Source: Saprospirales bacterium (GTDB taxonomy: Bacteria; Bacteroidota; Bacteroidia; Chitinophagales; Saprospiraceae). Taken from it: a stretch of 64,000 bases of DNA. The notes beneath the pieces were generated by a model, which worked only from the letters and a program-made list of their open reading frames with translations, had not been told where the DNA came from and made no database searches. Shown in pieces: positions 27,804 to 35,763 of the stretch. Position 1 is the stretch's first letter; each line of letters opens with the position of its first letter. The stretch covers positions 62,001 to 126,000 of the forward strand of contig REEI01000081.1 of assembly GCA_007695145.1 (NCBI GenBank). Direction: 5' to 3'. The position numbers and the translations under genes were made by a program.

Positions 27804-28313
27804 TTATCCATACAACTGAGGCAAATTATTTTTTGGGTAGAGAAACTGCCTCAGAGAGCAATTCCCGTCTTCAAAATTAGCCCAAAATTCCGCATCTGAT
27901 TCAACCACCGCGATAGCACAGGTAGGCATATGACCTGCAGCAAAATAACACAATCGATCCACTAAATCAGTCAGTCCGGGATTGTGACCAAATACAATGG
28001 CACTGCCAGTTTGCTCATCAATTCGGTGAACAACAGAAATCAAGCTTGAAACTGAAGCGTGATAGAGGCTTCTGTCGATTATTAGATCAGTGGATTCTCT
28101 ACCATAAGCCTTTAAAAAATAATTGGCAGTCTCCTTGGCTCTTGCCGCACTGCTAGAAACCCAAAATTCGGGTTCAGGATATTTATTGGTCAAAAGTTCA
28201 GCCATCAATGGAGCGTCCCTTTTTCCTCTTGAATTGAGTACACGGTCATGGTCCCCTCTACTGAGGTCCTTCCAACTTGATTTTGCATGGCGCACTATGA
28301 ATAATTTTTTCAT
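27804..28313 (-). CDS. sixA: SixA-type phosphohistidine phosphatase
   Basis: A 169-residue member of the histidine phosphatase superfamily. The RHG-type motif is VRHAKSSW with H9 as nucleophile, and the second His is in VFGHNPGL. SixA removes phosphate from phosphohistidine, for instance on phosphorelay or PTS-type proteins. The single-domain length fits SixA rather than a phosphoglycerate mutase. A promoter box at 28322-28329 suggests an own, almost leaderless transcript. Confidence 0.88.
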   Translation of the reverse strand: MKKLFIVRHAKSSWKDLSRGDHDRVLNSRGKRDAPLMAELLTNKYPEPEFWVSSSAARAKETANYFLKAYGRESTDLIIDRSLYHASVSSLISVVHRIDEQTGSAIVFGHNPGLTDLVDRLCYFAAGHMPTCAIAVVESDAEFWANFEDGNCSLRQFLYPKNNLPQLYG

Positions 28314-28321
28314 ATCAGGGT

Positions 28322-28329
28322 CAAAATTA
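28322..28329 (-). promoter_or_regulatory. TAnnTTTG -7 box of sixA
   Basis: TAATTTTG on the minus strand ends 8 bases before the ATG at 28313, so the message would be nearly leaderless. Confidence 0.45.
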
Positions 28330-28524
28330 CAACTTAAGTCACATTTCTTTGGTTGAAAACGCTTTACGGATAAAAAAATGGCCTTTTCAAAGGACAGTTT
28401 CTAAAAATCAAGCTAACTTTACGGTTTGTCCGGCTTGTACTTTTAAAATTCCATTCCGGAGCTAGTTTTAATTAGTTGTGTATAAATCGACAATTTCGTC
28501 AATTAAACTCGCCAGGTGTAAACC

Positions 28525-29916
28525 ATGTCTGTTAAAAGAACTAAATTGAGGGGACTTACTGGAAAAATTCTTGATAACGTTTCAGAGAGTGATCTCCGAT
28601 ATGCGGTTGCTCAATTTGCACGACAAAATAAGGATTTCAAAAACTTTTTGCATCTGCGCTTTTTACACTTGCTGCCGGATGAAAACCCGGCAAAGAAGTA
28701 TGCCCACTTTCTATCTCATTTTCTCAGAATATATCTGGACCGACCAGATAAAATAAACAGTCGATCCTCCAAACAGATATACCGGGCCTTAGAAGAACTA
28801 AGACAACAGGCAAAGGACCTGATAACCGTCAAGAACTACATTGAATCCTACGGTATTTTTATCAATCTGATGCTTTACAACTCACTCCTTATAGAAAAAA
28901 CCTCGCCGGATACTCCGGTAGAGTTTGATGAATTTCAGAGGGACTTCATGGAATCCTTTTCTTTGATGCTCGAAATGGATGTGCCAAGACCACTTTTACT
29001 CGAGCTGGAGGAAGACATGAGAAATTTGTTGTTGTCAGGCAGCATCTTTTTATTGGACCCTCGATCCAATGCTTTGGATCTCCTTTTAAAAAGAGCAGAT
29101 TCAGATGACAGGCGACTCAGTTTGCTGGTGGAATACACAGCTTACCTCCAACACAAAGCCCTGAAGCCGGAAATACTCAAGAACAGTTGGGTAGCTCTCA
29201 TTCACCAAAGCCTGAAGTACGGCTATAAGGACCACTTAATTCACCTGATTAGCCTTGAGAAATTGAGGGGCAAAACGGTCTATCGATTGATCTTTGATTA
29301 TATGGATGAGGATCAAATTATTTTCTCGGAAATGTTGATTGAGGCGAGCCTTGCGCACTATGGTAATAAACTAGAACACTACTTTCTAGAGCCCCGGCTA
29401 CTCATTGGATTAAAGTACGGCTATCCCGAAAAAGCCCGGGCTTGTATGCTAAAAGTTGTAAAATCACCTTTTCAGGATTATAAAACTCTGAGAAAACTAT
29501 TGAGGCAAATACCAGAAGACGAAAGGGACCTATTTATTCAAATTACCGCTGAGCTGATTCCGGATCAGAAAATTTCTCCTGCAACCCTAAGGGTTTACGC
29601 CACTTTTTTGACCTGGGTCAATGAATTAGAGCAAACGTTTGAGTTGATTCGGGACTACGGAAATATTTGGATAATGATTGAGTTCAGCTCTTTACTACAG
29701 GGAAATTTGAAAGAAGTACTCGTAAATTATTACTCGGAATACATCAATCAATACCTTGAATCGCACATAGGTAAAATGAGCATTGAACACATCAGAAAGA
29801 TTCTATCGGGTCTCAGGGATAATGGTGCCTATGCAATCGCAGACAGTCTTGAAAAAAACCTGCGATCCAACTTCAGTCATCGCAAAAGTGTCTCAAAATA
29901 CGGAAGAGATTTATAA
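28525..29916 (+). CDS. unrecognised helical repeat-like protein
   Basis: A 463-residue cytoplasmic protein without signal peptide or membrane segment. It is rich in Leu, Glu, Lys and Arg and looks all-helical, with no enzyme motif that I recognise. The opening (VSESDLRYAVAQFARQNKDF, then FLHLRFLHLL) resembles the helical N-terminal regions of proteins that accompany SWIM zinc fingers or helical-repeat scaffolds, but no CxCxnCxH motif is present. It lies 9 bases before rlmH and probably shares its transcript, so a ribosome-related scaffold role is conceivable; this is context only. Confidence 0.7.
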   Translation: MSVKRTKLRGLTGKILDNVSESDLRYAVAQFARQNKDFKNFLHLRFLHLLPDENPAKKYAHFLSHFLRIYLDRPDKINSRSSKQIYRALEELRQQAKDLITVKNYIESYGIFINLMLYNSLLIEKTSPDTPVEFDEFQRDFMESFSLMLEMDVPRPLLLELEEDMRNLLLSGSIFLLDPRSNALDLLLKRADSDDRRLSLLVEYTAYLQHKALKPEILKNSWVALIHQSLKYGYKDHLIHLISLEKLRGKTVYRLIFDYMDEDQIIFSEMLIEASLAHYGNKLEHYFLEPRLLIGLKYGYPEKARACMLKVVKSPFQDYKTLRKLLRQIPEDERDLFIQITAELIPDQKISPATLRVYATFLTWVNELEQTFELIRDYGNIWIMIEFSSLLQGNLKEVLVNYYSEYINQYLESHIGKMSIEHIRKILSGLRDNGAYAIADSLEKNLRSNFSHRKSVSKYGRDL

Positions 29917-29925
29917 ACAAGCTTT

Positions 29926-30405
29926 ATGAAGATAGACCTGATCGCCCTGGGGAAAACGGGAGAAAAGTACCTTAAAATAGGGATAGCTGAGTACACAAAG
30001 CGACTTCAGCATTTTAAACCTGCAGTAAACTATCAAGAGATTCCAGTTCCTTCAAAAATATACAGTTGGAAAGAAAAGGCTAAAATCCTTGAGGCCGAGG
30101 CTGCCTTGATCTTAAAAAATTGCAGCGATGGAGACCGATTGACCCTCTTGGATGAAAAAGGAGACTTGTTTAATTCAATTCAATTTGCTGCATACTTCTC
30201 TAAAATCTTACTAAGTTCGCACCGCAAATGGATACTGGTCATCGGGGGGCCATATGGATTTTCGCCTGATGTTTATAAAAGAGCAGATGATACTATTTCA
30301 CTGTCGGCCCTAACCTTTTCTCATCAGATGGTGAGACTTTTTGCCCTTGAACAACTTTACAGAGTTCAGACCATTATCCACAATCAATCTTATCATCACG
30401 AATAA
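29926..30405 (+). CDS. rlmH: 23S rRNA (pseudouridine1915-N3)-methyltransferase RlmH
   Basis: A 159-residue SPOUT methyltransferase that methylates pseudouridine 1915 in helix 69 of 23S rRNA on assembled ribosomes, using S-adenosylmethionine. Visible features are the LLDEKGDLFNSIQFA segment, the knot motif VIGGPYGFSPDVYKRAD and the C-terminal FSHQMVRLFALEQLYR with the terminal HNQSYHHE tail. Length is exactly the family norm. It sits between an unknown helical protein and a rhomboid protease, with gaps of 9 and 2 bases. Confidence 0.96.
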   Translation: MKIDLIALGKTGEKYLKIGIAEYTKRLQHFKPAVNYQEIPVPSKIYSWKEKAKILEAEAALILKNCSDGDRLTLLDEKGDLFNSIQFAAYFSKILLSSHRKWILVIGGPYGFSPDVYKRADDTISLSALTFSHQMVRLFALEQLYRVQTIIHNQSYHHE

Positions 30406-30407
30406 AT

Positions 30408-31040
30408 ATGGAACATTTTTCGGCAACTATAGTCATCGTCATTTTTACTTGCATTGTCTCTTACAGGGCATTTAATCATCCCTATCTGATCGAAAAGTTC
30501 AAACACTACCCTGTGAGGGAGGCTTCACTGGGTGAGTTCTACCGTATGCTATCCTCCGGATTTTTGCACGGGGGCTGGCTGCATCTGTTGATCAATATGT
30601 TTGTGCTATGGCAATTTGGTGAAATTGTGGAACAAATGTATATGGTCCTCTTTGGCAATACCATGGGAATATTATTATATGTGGCGATGTACCTGAGCTG
30701 CGTAATTGTCGCCAACATCGGCACCTTTCTTAAACACAGAGCCAATCCCTCATTCGCCAGTATTGGAGCCTCGGGAGCAGTCAGTGGCGTTGTGTTTATT
30801 TACATTCTTCAAGATCCCTGGGCGATGCTTTACCTATATGGAATTTTACCCATACCGGGCATAATTGCAGGTGTACTATTTTTGTGGTACTCTAGTTGGG
30901 CCAGCAAAAAGGGCGGAGACCTAATCGATCACGACGCGCACTATTACGGAGCAGTTTATGGTGTCGCCTTTACCCTGCTGTTGCATCCCTCTCTCTTTTT
31001 TCACTTTGTCAACAATCTATTTGCCGGTATAGGAGGTTAA
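30408..31040 (+). CDS. rhomboid family intramembrane serine protease
   Basis: A 210-residue inner-membrane protein with six predicted helices. The catalytic dyad is S122 in GASGAVSG (helix 4) and probably H178 in DAHYYGAVYG (helix 6). The family motif GWLHLLINMFVLWQFG is intact in the first loop and helix 2. Rhomboids cut transmembrane substrates in their membrane plane; the substrate here is unknown. It starts 2 bases after rlmH and is surely co-transcribed. Confidence 0.9.
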   Translation: MEHFSATIVIVIFTCIVSYRAFNHPYLIEKFKHYPVREASLGEFYRMLSSGFLHGGWLHLLINMFVLWQFGEIVEQMYMVLFGNTMGILLYVAMYLSCVIVANIGTFLKHRANPSFASIGASGAVSGVVFIYILQDPWAMLYLYGILPIPGIIAGVLFLWYSSWASKKGGDLIDHDAHYYGAVYGVAFTLLLHPSLFFHFVNNLFAGIGG

Positions 31041-31175
31041 TGAGGTGTGCTGAAGGGAAGTATTTTTGAAAAGCATATTATGCCGATTTACCAGCTGAAA
31101 TAGATCTAAAGCTCGGTGCAGAAAAGTTGCATCTCTTTTATCTTGATGATCTTACTTTTTGTTTCGAATCTTCGA

Positions 31176-31403
31176 TTAATGCTTAAGTTCGACTGTGCCC
31201 GATAGAAGGTAACCAAGGTAGAAAGCATTAAAAACCGAAGCAGTCAAGTAATTCATAAAGGAAATTAAATTTGTGTCTAATATTTTCCCCAGGTAATTAA
31301 GCCCCAGAAGAAATATACACAACCACGCACCACCTGTGCATATCCAGACCTGGCAAGTGCTCTTGAAGTTGGAATTTGTAAAAATTGGAATGATAGTACC
31401 TTT
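31176..31403 (-). pseudogene. remnant of a small membrane protein gene, unrecognised
   Basis: This minus-strand frame is open for 75 codons between TAG (31406-31404) and TAA (31178-31176) and reads like a membrane protein: a hydrophobic run (AWLCIFLLGLNYLGKIL), a second one (LTASVFNAFYLGYLLSG) and a polar end (TVELKH). There is no ATG near the beginning; the first is at codon 42. A degraded gene or a 5'-truncated C-terminus is the simplest reading; a TTG start at codon 26 is possible. It fills most of the 455-base gap between the rhomboid gene and the next membrane protein. Confidence 0.3.
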
Positions 31404-31495
31404 CTACACCAAATAATCAACTGACAGAAAAGCGATGTTTGTTGGTTTATAGTAATCTTCGCAAATCCTTTTCCACAAGTCAAAAAAATAGGGGT

Positions 31496-32038
31496 ATGGC
31501 AATACCGATTATATTGAATTTTCGAGGCATAATCTTAGTAACAATTATCTTCACAGGATTAGGGATTTACATGGTTAACCTTCATTCCAAAGCCAAAGAA
31601 ACCTACGATAAATCTACAGGAATCATTGAATATTTCGCCAAAGAATATCAAAACTTACCATCAAGACACAAAGGAGACTTTCGATATCTAAAAATCAACT
31701 CTTATCCATATCTCTTTGAAATCTACGAACCAAATAGTGAGCCTACGGAAATGTCCATAGACGATTTAAAGATTGGGGACAAAATTGACATCTACTTTTA
31801 CGAAACTTACAATACTAAAAATATTGGACTGAATAGGTTTGCTCAATTTATCGATAAAGATGGACAACCTTTCTTTGTTCGCAGTGGATTTCAAATGCAC
31901 CTTGGGCTTACAATTATTACACTGGCAATAGTGCTTCAAATTATGGCCTTTGCTTTTTGGTGGAATAGTGGAAAACTGCAATGGTCGGGTAAATGCAATG
32001 GGCACTCACCTAGTTATAGCAAATTCGCGCCACCTTAA
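31496..32038 (+). CDS. small two-helix membrane protein, unrecognised
   Basis: About 180 residues: an N-terminal transmembrane helix (FRGIILVTIIFTGLGIYMV), a soluble extracytoplasmic domain of about 100 residues and a second helix (LGLTIITLAIVLQIMAFAFW) near the end. The topology resembles DUF3592-type proteins, but I cannot confirm the family. The ATG at 31496 follows a GGGG run. The last 20 residues are Ser/Gly/Pro-rich and unlike the rest, which could mean a 3' frameshift or junction. Base composition is more AT-rich than its neighbours, and the flanking sequence looks degraded, so this may be an accessory insert. Confidence 0.55.
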   Translation: MAIPIILNFRGIILVTIIFTGLGIYMVNLHSKAKETYDKSTGIIEYFAKEYQNLPSRHKGDFRYLKINSYPYLFEIYEPNSEPTEMSIDDLKIGDKIDIYFYETYNTKNIGLNRFAQFIDKDGQPFFVRSGFQMHLGLTIITLAIVLQIMAFAFWWNSGKLQWSGKCNGHSPSYSKFAPP

Positions 32039-32178
32039 AAGCTGCGAAGATAGTTCGACCAACTAAATTTTCTGTGGCCAGAAAAAATGGCTGCAAAATC
32101 CTGTCTTTTGCTTGCTCAGGCAGACCGGGTTTACCAAAAATGAATTGAGCTTATTTTTCACAAGCTGAAATATTCGGC

Positions 32179-32186
32179 TAATTTTG
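32179..32186 (+). promoter_or_regulatory. TAnnTTTG -7 box of the surE-lpxB operon
   Basis: TAATTTTG gives a predicted start near 32193, about 15 bases before the surE ATG. Confidence 0.55.
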
Positions 32187-32207
32187 CAGGTAAATTAAAT
32201 ATTAGGA

Positions 32208-32990
32208 ATGAAGAACAGACCATTGATACTGGTGACCAACGACGATGGCATGTTTGCCCCGGGAATAAAAAACCTCATACAGGTGGCTAAGGACCTTGGA
32301 GACATAGTTGTGGTTGCTCCCGATTCACCACAATCGGCCAAAGGGCATGCCGTCACCATGAGTTTACCATTGAGATTAAATAAAGTAGAGGCATTTGGCC
32401 CTGAAATTGAAGCTTACGAATGCAGCGGGACCCCGGTGGATTGTGTCAAATTGGCGAAACATGTTTTGCTTAAAGAGCGCAGTATTGATCTTTGCCTGAG
32501 TGGTATCAATCACGGAAGCAACGCATCGGTCAATATCATTTATTCCGGCACTATGTCAGCCGCTATGGAGGCATCGATAGAAGGGATTCCCTCTATTGGG
32601 TTCAGTCTTTTGGACTACTCGTTTGAAGCGGACTTCAGCGCTTCTGTCCACTACGCCCGCATCATTACAAAGTTTGTGCTGGAGCATGGAATATCCAATT
32701 GCAATCTTTTGAACGTTAATATTCCCAGATTGCCGCTTGGTGACATTAAGGGGATAAAAGTTTGTCGTCAGGCAGAGGGACGCTGGATAGAGGAATTTAC
32801 TGAGGGGCTCGACCCGAGAAGTCAAAAATACTACTGGCTCACAGGAAACTTTGTAGTGGATGACAATGGAGAAGACACCGACATTCACGCGCTGGAGAAT
32901 GGCTATGTTTCCGTGGTACCCTCCTGGCATGATTTGACCAGGTACCCGGCCATCGAATCAAATAAGGGCCTTGAATCATTTTCGGAATAG
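32208..32990 (+). CDS. surE: 5'/3'-nucleotidase SurE
   Basis: A 260-residue metal-dependent phosphatase that removes phosphate from nucleoside monophosphates. The N-terminal metal site VTNDDGMFAPG holds D12 and D13, the Ser loop is DSPQSAKGHAVT, and the further ligand Asn lies in SGINHGSNAS. Length is normal. It opens a likely operon with a small membrane protein and lpxB; surE next to lpxB is a recurrent arrangement in Bacteroidota. Confidence 0.95.
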   Translation: MKNRPLILVTNDDGMFAPGIKNLIQVAKDLGDIVVVAPDSPQSAKGHAVTMSLPLRLNKVEAFGPEIEAYECSGTPVDCVKLAKHVLLKERSIDLCLSGINHGSNASVNIIYSGTMSAAMEASIEGIPSIGFSLLDYSFEADFSASVHYARIITKFVLEHGISNCNLLNVNIPRLPLGDIKGIKVCRQAEGRWIEEFTEGLDPRSQKYYWLTGNFVVDDNGEDTDIHALENGYVSVVPSWHDLTRYPAIESNKGLESFSE

Positions 32991-33039
32991 GGCCCAAAAT
33001 TATAAAATCGGCTGCATTATCTAAATAAAAGAAATTCAC

Positions 33040-33372
33040 ATGAATCAGGTAAGAAGACCAATGCCTAAGAAGCCACCTGCAGACAAGTACTGGAAAGGTC
33101 TGGCAGCAGGCTTTTTGTTTCCCTTTGTGGGGTATGCTATTCTGTTGTTAATATACGATCAGTTGGACTCAATTGGAGTGATTTCAGATATGGGTCTTTC
33201 ACCTAATTTTAGGGAGAGGACACTTGCTTTGATTTCTATATGTCTCATCATTATTCCAGCACAGTATTTTAAAAAAAACTACATGACCGATTCAATCAGG
33301 GGCCTTACCATTCCAATGATTATTTATGTGGGTCTCTGGGTATATTTCTATGTGCCCGGACTTTTCTCATAA
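33040..33372 (+). CDS. small membrane protein between surE and lpxB
   Basis: A 110-residue protein with a basic, Pro-rich N-terminus and three predicted transmembrane helices (about residues 22-40, 62-80 and 88-106). No family is recognised. The second ATG (33061) could also be the start. Its place between surE and lpxB, 49 and 45 bases away, suggests an envelope role, but nothing in the protein shows one. Confidence 0.65.
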   Translation: MNQVRRPMPKKPPADKYWKGLAAGFLFPFVGYAILLLIYDQLDSIGVISDMGLSPNFRERTLALISICLIIIPAQYFKKNYMTDSIRGLTIPMIIYVGLWVYFYVPGLFS

Positions 33373-33417
33373 CATTCAAGAGCAGATAAATTTGCTTAAT
33401 CAATAGAGTCCATTTCA

Positions 33418-34524
33418 ATGAAATACTACATCATCGCCGGTGAATCTTCCGGTGATCAACACGCAGCCTACCTCATTCGATCTCTAAAAAATATTGATCC
33501 TGAATCAGCTTTTAGATTTTGGGGTGGCGAACGCATGGCAGCTGTAAGCGGTTCAGCACCTGAGAAGCACATAGATGAGCTGGCATTTATGGGATTTTGG
33601 GAAGTGTTTATCAACCTAAGGTCCATCCTGAGAAACTTCAGGCAGGTAAAAGCTGATATTCTGAATTTCAAACCTGACTGTCTGATCCTGGTTGACTATC
33701 CGGGATTTAACCTCCGAATGGCTGAATGGGCCCATAAAAAAGGAATTAAAGTAGCGTATTTCATTGCGCCCCAGGTGTGGGCCTGGAAAGAAAACCGGGT
33801 CAGTAAAATACAGAAATACTGCGATTTATTATTGACTATACTTCCTTTTGAAGAGACTTACTTTCATGAGAAGGGAGTTGAGCAGGCAAAATTCGTCGGA
33901 CATCCCTTGCTGGACCATTTTAGTGAATTTCAAGCCGATCAAACTGGTTTTGAAGCATTGCCCAAGCTATTCGGCATATTTCCCGGCAGTCGTTTGCAAG
34001 AGGTAAGACACATTCTACCTCCGGTCTCCCCTATTTTTCATAAAAATCCCGATATTCAGTTCGGATTATCCGCAACCCCAAAATTAATGGAAGAACCGCG
34101 TCTTTATTCACGGTTTACTAAGGGTGCCAAAAACGTAAACTTATTTAGAGGAAGGCAGCACGATTTACTGGCGAACTGCTATGCTGCATTTGTCAAATCA
34201 GGTACCAGCACACTCGAAGCAGCTCTACTCGGAGTACCGCAAGCTGTAATTTACAAAGGCAATCCAATCTCTTTTCAAATAGCCAAAAGAGTGGTAAAAG
34301 TACCTTACATCTCTCTGGTAAACTTAATTTTGGATGAGAATCTGGTAGATGAACACATTCAGTCAGAGGTCAATCCAAAGGTACTTGAAAGGGCCTTTGA
34401 AAAATTGCAGGATGATAGAGAGAGACAAAGAATCCGTGAGGGATACAATCGTTTGAGAGAAAAACTAGGCGGCCCCGGAGCAAGCGACCGGGCTGCCAGG
34501 GAAATATTCAAGCTGATCACCTAA
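33418..34524 (+). CDS. lpxB: lipid-A-disaccharide synthase
   Basis: A 368-residue GT19 glycosyltransferase that joins UDP-2,3-diacylglucosamine and lipid X to form the lipid A disaccharide, at the inner face of the inner membrane. Family markers: GESSGDQHAAYLI at the N-terminus, APQVWAWKENRV, GHPLLDHF, LFGIFPGSRLQEV and VKSGTSTLEAALLGVPQAVIY. Slightly shorter than the E. coli enzyme but complete. It shows that the organism makes lipid A. Confidence 0.95.
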   Translation: MKYYIIAGESSGDQHAAYLIRSLKNIDPESAFRFWGGERMAAVSGSAPEKHIDELAFMGFWEVFINLRSILRNFRQVKADILNFKPDCLILVDYPGFNLRMAEWAHKKGIKVAYFIAPQVWAWKENRVSKIQKYCDLLLTILPFEETYFHEKGVEQAKFVGHPLLDHFSEFQADQTGFEALPKLFGIFPGSRLQEVRHILPPVSPIFHKNPDIQFGLSATPKLMEEPRLYSRFTKGAKNVNLFRGRQHDLLANCYAAFVKSGTSTLEAALLGVPQAVIYKGNPISFQIAKRVVKVPYISLVNLILDENLVDEHIQSEVNPKVLERAFEKLQDDRERQRIREGYNRLREKLGGPGASDRAAREIFKLIT

Positions 34525-34536
34525 TCATCTGAAAAT

Positions 34537-34884
34537 TCAACTGATCAATTCAAGCACCTTTTGAGGAGGCCTGCCTATGACAGCTTTATTGCCTTTTACA
34601 ACAATGGGTCTCTCCATTAATTTAGGATGATCGGCCATCGCCCTCAATGCCTTTTGGTGTTCCATTTTTTCACCACTGAATTTCTCTTTAAAAATGGCTT
34701 CATTTTTTCTAAGGAGCTGACTTGCTTCTATTCCAAGCTTTCGACATAGCTGATCGAGCTGATCGACTCCCAAAGGTTCATCGAGATACCTGACCACCTT
34801 GGGTTCTATTCCATTTTCAGATAAGATTTCCAGGGTCTCCCTGCTTTTTCGACATCTGGGATTGTGATAAATAATGTAGTCCAT
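34537..34884 (-). CDS. arsC: ArsC-family reductase (glutaredoxin-type arsenate reductase)
   Basis: A 115-residue thioredoxin-fold protein with the ArsC active site HNPRCRKSR (Cys 11) and a C-terminal RPIVVKGNKAVIGRPP that supplies the substrate-binding Arg residues. It would reduce arsenate with glutaredoxin or a similar donor. No arsenite pump or ArsR regulator is nearby, so resistance is not proved; the related YffB/Spx-like proteins have other roles. It is convergent with lpxB with only 12 bases between. Confidence 0.85.
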   Translation of the reverse strand: MDYIIYHNPRCRKSRETLEILSENGIEPKVVRYLDEPLGVDQLDQLCRKLGIEASQLLRKNEAIFKEKFSGEKMEHQKALRAMADHPKLMERPIVVKGNKAVIGRPPQKVLELIS

Positions 34885-34935
34885 AATGGGAATAACGAAT
34901 TGTGAATAATTTAAAATTCTGAGGCATTATTGAGG

Positions 34936-35751
34936 TCAAATATCCTTGGCCAACCTAAAACCTACGAAAATGAAAGTACCCTCCGGATCCGCACTCATTC
35001 TTCGGGCGCATCGGCACATACTCGCACTGCTGTTCCATCCACCTCCCCTAATCACCTTATGCTCGGCCACTTCCCTGGCTACCGGATTCACCCGAAGAGT
35101 ATCGGGATAAAGATGAAACCAATCCTGGGTCCACTCCCAGACATTTCCGTGCATATCGTGCAGCCCAAGAGGGTTTGGATCAAAACTTCCAACTTCTACA
35201 GTGCGTCTCCTATACTGACCGGGATCACAATTGTGGTAGGCATTACCTCCATTGTAGTTGGCTTGACTGGTACTTAGACACCTACCCGTACTAAATGGTG
35301 TGGTAGTACCTCCACGACAGGCATATTCCCACTCTGCCTCTGTTGGCAAACGCAACCCCATCCATTCCGCGAAAGCGACTGCATCCTCCCAGCTGACATT
35401 TATTACCGGCCGCTCCCCCCTGCCCCAACCCTTATCATCGGGTAATTCCCGGCCGGTTTTTCTACAGAACTCATCAAATTGTGCAAAAGTTACAGGGTAC
35501 TTACTGAGCTTGAAAGAATTCAATACCACCGGGTGTTGTACCTCATTGAACAAGCGCTCAGGCTCATTTTCGGGACTTCCCATTGTAAACTCTCCTCCCT
35601 CTATGGATATCCATTCTACCTCAATCCCGTGAATCAATTGAGGATCGCCTTTATCTCCCGATTTTCCATTTCCCTCTCCAGCATCCGACCGACATGAGAA
35701 AATGAATGCGAGGAGGATAACACCAAAGGTCAGCAATAAACTTTTAGTCAT
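34936..35751 (-). CDS. formylglycine-generating-enzyme-like (SUMF1-fold) lipoprotein
   Basis: 271 residues: a lipoprotein signal peptide ending FIFSC, a short Gly-rich linker and a full SUMF1/FGE-sulfatase domain from ISIEGGEFTMGSP to FVGFRLAKD. Motifs kept are PVINVSWEDAVAFAEW, RLPTEAEWEYACRGG and GLHDMHGNVWEWTQDW. Of the two active-site Cys residues of true formylglycine-generating enzymes, the second position is Cys but the first reads Ser (RGGGWNSSASMCRC), so sulfatase activation is unlikely. Surface lipoproteins of this kind in Bacteroidota often have unknown binding roles. It begins 12 bases after the DUF5686 gene and is probably co-transcribed. Confidence 0.85.
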   Translation of the reverse strand: MTKSLLLTFGVILLAFIFSCRSDAGEGNGKSGDKGDPQLIHGIEVEWISIEGGEFTMGSPENEPERLFNEVQHPVVLNSFKLSKYPVTFAQFDEFCRKTGRELPDDKGWGRGERPVINVSWEDAVAFAEWMGLRLPTEAEWEYACRGGTTTPFSTGRCLSTSQANYNGGNAYHNCDPGQYRRRTVEVGSFDPNPLGLHDMHGNVWEWTQDWFHLYPDTLRVNPVAREVAEHKVIRGGGWNSSASMCRCARRMSADPEGTFIFVGFRLAKDI

Positions 35752-35763
35752 ATTTCTATATTT

